This document shows, piece after piece, positions 59,646 through 64,000 of a stretch of DNA of 64,000 bases (its first letter is position 1; every line of letters starts with the position of its first letter). Location of the stretch: NCBI RefSeq assembly GCF_004022485.1, contig NZ_CP034951.1, forward strand, positions 1,798,001-1,862,000, read 5' to 3'. Under the pieces are notes generated by a model that saw only the letters and a program-made list of their open reading frames with translations, was not told where the DNA came from and did no database searches. The position numbers and the translations under genes are program-made. This stretch comes from Aequorivita sp. H23M31. Lineage in GTDB: Bacteria; Bacteroidota; Bacteroidia; Flavobacteriales; Flavobacteriaceae.

Positions 59646-62366
59646 ATGAATAAAATCCTATTCTTCCTCTTCACAATATTTTCTCTTTCTCTTTCCGCCC
59701 AGAGTATCAAGGTAAGAGGAACTATCAAAGACAGTATCGGCAGTCCGTTGGAATTTGCCAATGTTATAGCCAGCATAAAATCTACTGGCGAAACAGAATC
59801 GTATGGCATCACCAACCACGAAGGTCGTTTTCAACTGGACCTTCCAAAAGGAAATACCTATGTTTTGAGAGCGAGTTTCTTGGGTTTCCAAAATGCGGAA
59901 AAGTTAGTTGAAGTTCCTGATAATGCCCAAAATATGCAAATCGATTTTATTCTTAAAGAACAAGAAAACCGATTGGATGATGTGGAACTTGTCTATGAAA
60001 TGCCCGTTACTATCAAAGGAGACACGATTGTTTACAACGCCGATAGTTTCACTTCTGGCACTGAACGCAAACTGGGCGACGTGCTGAAAAAACTACCTGG
60101 TGTGGAAGTGAACAAAGAAGGTGAAATCCAGGTAGAAGGTAAAACCGTTCAAAAAGTAATGGTGGAAGGAAAGGACTTTTTTGATGGCGACAGCAAACTT
60201 GCAACAAAGAATATTCCCGCCGATGCAGTTGATAAAGTTGAGGTTTTGCGAAATTACAATGAAGTGGGCCAAATGCGCGGTCTTGGAAATGATCAGGATA
60301 ACATAGCCATCAACATTAAACTCAAGGAAGGAAAAAAGAATTTTTGGTTTGGCGAAGTTACAGGTGGAGCAGGTATTGCTGATGATTATGGTGATGAAAA
60401 TGGCAGGTATTTAGTCCATCCCAAATTGTTTTATTACAGTCCTAAATACAGTATTAACCTAATTACGGATTTCAATAATATTGGAGAGGTGCCATTTACT
60501 TTTATGGATTACTTCAAGTTTACCGGAGGATTTCGAAACATCAATCGAAGTGGGGGCACCAATTTTAATATTAGCAATAGCGACTTGGGATTTGCAATGG
60601 CCCAAAACGATCGTGCAAAGGCAATTACCGCGAAGTTTATTGCGGGAAATTTTAGTTACGCTGTTAACAAAAAATGGGATGTAAGCGGATTCACTATTCT
60701 TAGTGATAATAAAACTGATATTGTAAACAGCAGTATTCGGCAGTATAATCTTCAAGGAATTACTGAGAAAACCGATTCTGAAAATAATCAGCACAGCCAA
60801 TTGGGGATGTTGAAATTAAGCAGCAGATATAAGCCAAGTCACAATTTTCAACTTGATTATGATGTTCTGGCTAAAACATCCAACCAACGCCAAGATGATA
60901 CAACTATTTCCATATCAGCGGGCAATCAAAACGATATTTCAGGCTTAAAGGAAAACAAACCTCTTTCTATTAATCAAAATTTAAACGCTTATTACACCCT
61001 AAACGAAAAGAATATTTTCGCAGCTCAACTTCAGCATCTGTATCAAGATGAAGATCCATTTTATCAGGCAGTCCAGGATATAAATCCCTTTATGGGAAAC
61101 CCTGAAATACCCGATCCTGTTGTTCTTGCCGAACGCTATAATATCAACCAGGACAAAAATGTGAAAAGCAATAAAATTGATGGGAAAATCGATTATTATT
61201 ATGTGCTTAATAATTTAAGCAACTTAAATTTCACTCTCGGAACTACCTATAGCAATCAAAAATTCAAATCTGGGATATTCCAGATTCTGGACAATGGAGA
61301 TACTAATCCCTTTGTAAGCGATGATTTTAACAATGATGTTTCCTATACTTTTTCAGATATATTTCTCGGGCTTCATTATAAACTTAAAACAGGGAAATTC
61401 ATAATCACCCCCGGAATTACACTTCATAATTACAATTTGAAGAATGAACAATTTGGAACTATTTCTTCCCAAAATGATTGGAGAATACTTCCAGATCTCA
61501 ATGTGATTTTAGAATTGAAAAAGAGTGAAAACCTACGATTCAATTATTCCATTTCTTCAGAATATAGCGACGTGAATAATTATGCACAAGCCTACGTTTT
61601 TAATAATTATAACCGGCTCTTCAAAGGAAATAGGGAATTGGAGAATTCGCTTTCGCATAATTATAATCTGTCCTATTTTAGTTTCAATCTATTTAATTAC
61701 ACCAATATACATGGAAGGTTAAACTATAGTAGAAGAATTGATGCCATAAAAAACACAACTGTTTTCTCGGGAATCAATCAGGTTAGCCGCCCCTTAAACT
61801 TTGACAGCAATTTTCCGGATGAAACATTTTCAGCTTATGGAAGTTTTAGCAAAAGGGTTAAAAAAATTGAGTTCAAATTGAACGCAAATCTATATTTAAG
61901 CAAGGTTCATAATATCATTAATGAGGAAATACGAGAAAGCGAGAGTTTTACCCAAAACTATACGGCGAGCATAGCCAGCAACTTTAGAAAGTTTCCAAAT
62001 ATTGAAGTTGGGTACACCTTCATCAAGAATGATTATGACAACGGAGGGGGAAATCAAACCTTTTTTACCAATAAGCCTTATGCGAAGTTGGATATGCGTT
62101 TTTTAAAGAATTTTGACTTTGTGGCGGATTGGGATTATTACAATTACACTAACGAAGAGAAAAGCATTAAAAATACTTATTCCTTCTTAAATGCGAATTT
62201 ATATTACCAAAATGGAGAAAGTCCTTGGGAATTTTCGGTTCGAGCAACCAATATTCTGAATACAAAATCCTTGAACAACGATAGTTTTAGCGAACAGTTC
62301 ACAATCGCTTCGCAATATTTTGTAATGCCACGCATTGTGATGTTTGTGATAAAATATGATCTTTAG
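59646..62366 (+). CDS. TonB-type outer-membrane beta-barrel receptor of the GLPGLI cluster
   Basis: Outer-membrane protein of 906 residues. From the ATG at 59646 the signal peptide ends LSAQ. A CarboxypepD_reg-like beta domain (about 25-105, IKVRGTIKDSIGSPLEFANVI, GRFQLDLPKGNTYVLRASF) is followed by a plug-like region (about 115-245, TVQKVMVEGKDFF, DKVEVLRNYNEVGQM, NIAINIKLKEGKKNF) and a barrel to the C-terminus (MPRIVMFVIKYDL). Unlike typical siderophore receptors the plug lacks an obvious TonB box. The family is commonly found next to GLPGLI genes, and three lie directly upstream here on the same strand. Confidence 0.9.
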   Translation: MNKILFFLFTIFSLSLSAQSIKVRGTIKDSIGSPLEFANVIASIKSTGETESYGITNHEGRFQLDLPKGNTYVLRASFLGFQNAEKLVEVPDNAQNMQIDFILKEQENRLDDVELVYEMPVTIKGDTIVYNADSFTSGTERKLGDVLKKLPGVEVNKEGEIQVEGKTVQKVMVEGKDFFDGDSKLATKNIPADAVDKVEVLRNYNEVGQMRGLGNDQDNIAINIKLKEGKKNFWFGEVTGGAGIADDYGDENGRYLVHPKLFYYSPKYSINLITDFNNIGEVPFTFMDYFKFTGGFRNINRSGGTNFNISNSDLGFAMAQNDRAKAITAKFIAGNFSYAVNKKWDVSGFTILSDNKTDIVNSSIRQYNLQGITEKTDSENNQHSQLGMLKLSSRYKPSHNFQLDYDVLAKTSNQRQDDTTISISAGNQNDISGLKENKPLSINQNLNAYYTLNEKNIFAAQLQHLYQDEDPFYQAVQDINPFMGNPEIPDPVVLAERYNINQDKNVKSNKIDGKIDYYYVLNNLSNLNFTLGTTYSNQKFKSGIFQILDNGDTNPFVSDDFNNDVSYTFSDIFLGLHYKLKTGKFIITPGITLHNYNLKNEQFGTISSQNDWRILPDLNVILELKKSENLRFNYSISSEYSDVNNYAQAYVFNNYNRLFKGNRELENSLSHNYNLSYFSFNLFNYTNIHGRLNYSRRIDAIKNTTVFSGINQVSRPLNFDSNFPDETFSAYGSFSKRVKKIEFKLNANLYLSKVHNIINEEIRESESFTQNYTASIASNFRKFPNIEVGYTFIKNDYDNGGGNQTFFTNKPYAKLDMRFLKNFDFVADWDYYNYTNEEKSIKNTYSFLNANLYYQNGESPWEFSVRATNILNTKSLNNDSFSEQFTIASQYFVMPRIVMFVIKYDL

Positions 62367-62368
62367 TT

Positions 62369-62426
62369 GAAACCAAAATTGAAATCAAAATCGAAATCGA
62401 AACCGGAGGAGGATTGAAATCGAATT
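62369..62426 (+). repeat. GAAATC/AAATCG simple repeat
   Basis: GAAATC-type units with one and two base changes (ATTGAAATCAAAATCGAAATCG) lie between the receptor stop and the CysH-like gene stop. Matches the repeat at 58654-58697. Confidence 0.6.
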
Positions 62427-62428
62427 CT

Positions 62429-63073
62429 TTACAAAAGCTGAATTCCACATTCCCGATCCGCTTCTCCTTTAGTGGGATCGTAATAGTCGAATTCTATAGC
62501 AAGGTTGTACTGCTGGGTATATTGATACAAATCTTTTGTGGTGGCGTAATAAAACGGGCTCACTTTTAAGATTCCATTTTTTGTATAGCTCAAAATGTCC
62601 AATTTTTCCCGGTGCTCGGATTGTCCCTGCCTCACATTGGTAAACCATACGTCAGGGTTGTGGTCTTTTAATGCCCTTCTAAAAGGTTCCATCTTTACCA
62701 ATTCGGTAAACAAGGCATGCAACCGGTCATTGACATCCGGAATTCCATAATAATAGCTAATAAACTCCTTTGAGAAAGTGGGTTTGTATTTGTAGAGGTT
62801 CAAGCGCAAGGATTTTTCCATCTCCCAGATATGCTCATAAGTAGAGGAGGTATTAAATCCCGTATCGCACCATATTACCGGAATATCAGGTTTCTGCTGC
62901 ACGACGGCATGGATAAGAACGGTAGCATACGGTCTGAAATTACTGGTTATAATGGGTTTTTCAGCAAAAGACAATGCCCATTGGATAATATATTCCGCAG
63001 ATTTTTCCCTTAGGATCTTGTTATAATATCCTAAATCGAGAACCTCATCTTTCTTTTTTGCCTCTACTTTCAT
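62429..63073 (-). CDS. cysH: Phosphoadenosine phosphosulfate reductase family protein (CysH-like)
   Basis: Protein of 214 residues of the PP-loop ATPase-like PAPS reductase family, which reduces activated sulfate to sulfite. ITSNFRPYATVLIHAV is the loop near 45, IPVIWCDTGFNTSSTYEH near 70 binds the nucleotide, EPFRRALKDHNPDVWFTNVRQGQSEHR follows, and the conserved C-terminal Cys is in ADRECGIQLL, the ECG(L/I) active-site motif. A lone gene; no cysD, cysN or cysI is in the window. A TATCTTTG at 63082-63089 (minus strand) is eight bases before the ATG, so the leader would be very short. Confidence 0.88.
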   Translation of the reverse strand: MKVEAKKKDEVLDLGYYNKILREKSAEYIIQWALSFAEKPIITSNFRPYATVLIHAVVQQKPDIPVIWCDTGFNTSSTYEHIWEMEKSLRLNLYKYKPTFSKEFISYYYGIPDVNDRLHALFTELVKMEPFRRALKDHNPDVWFTNVRQGQSEHREKLDILSYTKNGILKVSPFYYATTKDLYQYTQQYNLAIEFDYYDPTKGEADRECGIQLL

Positions 63074-63081
63074 CTTAAACG

Positions 63082-63089
63082 CAAAGATA
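63082..63089 (-). promoter_or_regulatory. -7 element of the CysH-like gene
   Basis: TATCTTTG on the minus strand fits TAnnTTTG exactly. It is eight bases upstream of the start codon, which leaves only a few bases of 5' leader. No strong -33 TTTG is present at 19 bases. Confidence 0.5.
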
Positions 63090-63256
63090 GCAATCTCTGC
63101 TTCTTGATTTTAAAAAAAAAGATTTTTTTGTCTTTATATTAGTTAAGAATCAAATTGGCTGAACAAAAACAAAAAGTGGCAATAAGGAATGTGTCTGATT
63201 AATTACCTTTATCAACTTTCAAAAATAGGTTCACCTTATTTCCAGTAATCGTCAAA

Positions 63257-63760
63257 ATGAATTATACATTTAGAAAGGCTACAATCCAAGATATTCCCCA
63301 AATTTGGCAAATCCTGCAAGATGCTATCGCTCGCCGGAAAGATGATGGCAGCAACCAATGGCAGGACGGTTATCCAAATCCCGAAACCATTGAAAATGAT
63401 ATTACCATTGAAGCTGGATACATTCTGGAAATAGATTCGCAAATTGCAGGTTACGCCGCAATCCTTATCAACGACGAACCGGAATATGATAACCTAAAAG
63501 GAAAATGGCTCACTACCGGTGATTTTGTTGTCTTTCATCGCTTGGCGGTTGCTAAAGAATTTTTAGGAAAAGGAATGGCGAGCGAGCTCTTTCTCCAGAT
63601 AGAAAAATTCGCAAAGGACCATAACATTAACAGTATAAAAGCCGATACGAATTTTGACAATCTAGCAATGCTACATTTGTTTGAAAACCTGGGTTATCAT
63701 TTTTGTGGCGAGGTATATTTCCGTGGTAGTGCGAGGAAAGCTTACGAGAAAGTACTATAA
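63257..63760 (+). CDS. GNAT family N-acetyltransferase
   Basis: Protein of 167 residues with a GNAT fold (MNYTFRKATIQDIPQIWQIL at the N-terminus). The acetyl-CoA loop is VAKEFLGKGMASELFLQIEKFA near residue 100, with the R/Q-x-x-G-x-G/A pattern in KEFLGKGMA, and the C-terminal HLFENLGYHFCGEVYF is typical. The acceptor substrate cannot be told from sequence. It is divergent from the CysH-like gene with a 183-base gap. Confidence 0.88.
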   Translation: MNYTFRKATIQDIPQIWQILQDAIARRKDDGSNQWQDGYPNPETIENDITIEAGYILEIDSQIAGYAAILINDEPEYDNLKGKWLTTGDFVVFHRLAVAKEFLGKGMASELFLQIEKFAKDHNINSIKADTNFDNLAMLHLFENLGYHFCGEVYFRGSARKAYEKVL

Positions 63761-63859
63761 GAATAAAAGTTTTCCTTGAATGCATTATTTTAAGTTCAAT
63801 AGAAATCCTTTTTTTCCAATCTGGCACGTTTTTTTCTAATCCGAGCGTAAAATTAACTT

Positions 63860-64000
63860 ATGAAAAAATTCCTTTTAGGCGTAATCGTTGCTCTTGCAAT
63901 TGTTTTTGTTTTCCGCTTTTGCGATAACAAAAAAAGTGATCGAGAGACAATTTCCGCAGATACTGCCTTAATTCAGAAAGAACTTAAAAATGTGGGTAAG
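63860..64000 (+). CDS. Probable DUF4230 domain protein, cut by window end
   Basis: Only the first 47 codons are in the window. MKKFLLGVIVALAIVFVFRF is a membrane anchor or signal, followed by CDNKKSDRETISADTALIQKELKNVGK. From memory this matches the start of flavobacterial DUF4230 proteins (single-pass membrane protein of unknown role), but the domain itself lies beyond the end. The gene continues past 64000. Confidence 0.55.
   Translation, partial: MKKFLLGVIVALAIVFVFRFCDNKKSDRETISADTALIQKELKNVGK

Overview
The window looks like chromosomal DNA of a Flavobacteriaceae-type Bacteroidota; the genus cannot be fixed from sequence alone. The evidence is the AT-rich base composition, promoters of the TTTG-N19-TAnnTTTG type, a fused SecDF, GLPGLI-family proteins, TonB-dependent receptors, an OmpP1/FadL porin, a T9SS type B (CHU_C) surface protein, DUF4139 and DUF4136 proteins, and many signal peptides ending in AQ. 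There are about 45 protein genes, one tRNA, several pseudogenes and many small dispersed repeats. No rRNA, CRISPR array, integrase or complete insertion sequence was seen.

Layout. 0.3-11.3 kb: a small beta-barrel protein, an orphan OppC-type permease, a tail-specific protease, surE, coaD, then proS, tRNA-Glu and rpsT on the minus strand, a Tyr/Gly-rich lipoprotein and an OmpP1 porin. 11.7-19.5 kb: one 2576-codon surface protein whose C-terminal two thirds is about 65% GC, while its N-terminal third matches the AT-rich genome. 19.6-24.6 kb: folE, a frameshifted four-helix-bundle gene, cysS, a repeat block, yidD, lgt and a DUF192 lipoprotein. 25-28.9 kb: secDF and an unknown protein. 29-32.4 kb: a probable copper-uptake operon made of a Cys/His-rich small protein, an OprC/NosA-like TonB receptor and a Met/His-rich lipoprotein. 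32.6-37 kb: a class II (B12) ribonucleotide reductase and a MuiA-like protein.

37-44.1 kb: an FAD oxidoreductase, a YtfE/Ric iron-sulfur repair protein, a decayed REP-associated transposase surrounded by REP-like hairpins, a polyferredoxin membrane protein broken by one in-frame TAG, and two glycosyltransferases. 44.2-49.2 kb: mpl, a TPR protein whose N-terminus runs into an intergenic repeat, a DUF4136 lipoprotein, obgE and adk. 49.5-56.6 kb: a MgtC/DUF4010 membrane protein, an App1-like phosphatase, a broken DUF2442 gene inside a dense repeat field, ppk1, a deoxynucleoside kinase and a secreted unknown. 56.8-62.4 kb: three tandem GLPGLI proteins followed by a TonB-type outer-membrane barrel. 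62.4-64 kb: a CysH-like reductase, a GNAT acetyltransferase and the start of a probable DUF4230 protein.

The regions of most interest are the GC-mosaic giant surface protein, the copper operon, the GLPGLI/TonB cluster, the RAYT-REP neighbourhood with the amber-interrupted polyferredoxin gene, and the palindrome over the secDF promoter. Most other genes are ordinary housekeeping genes.
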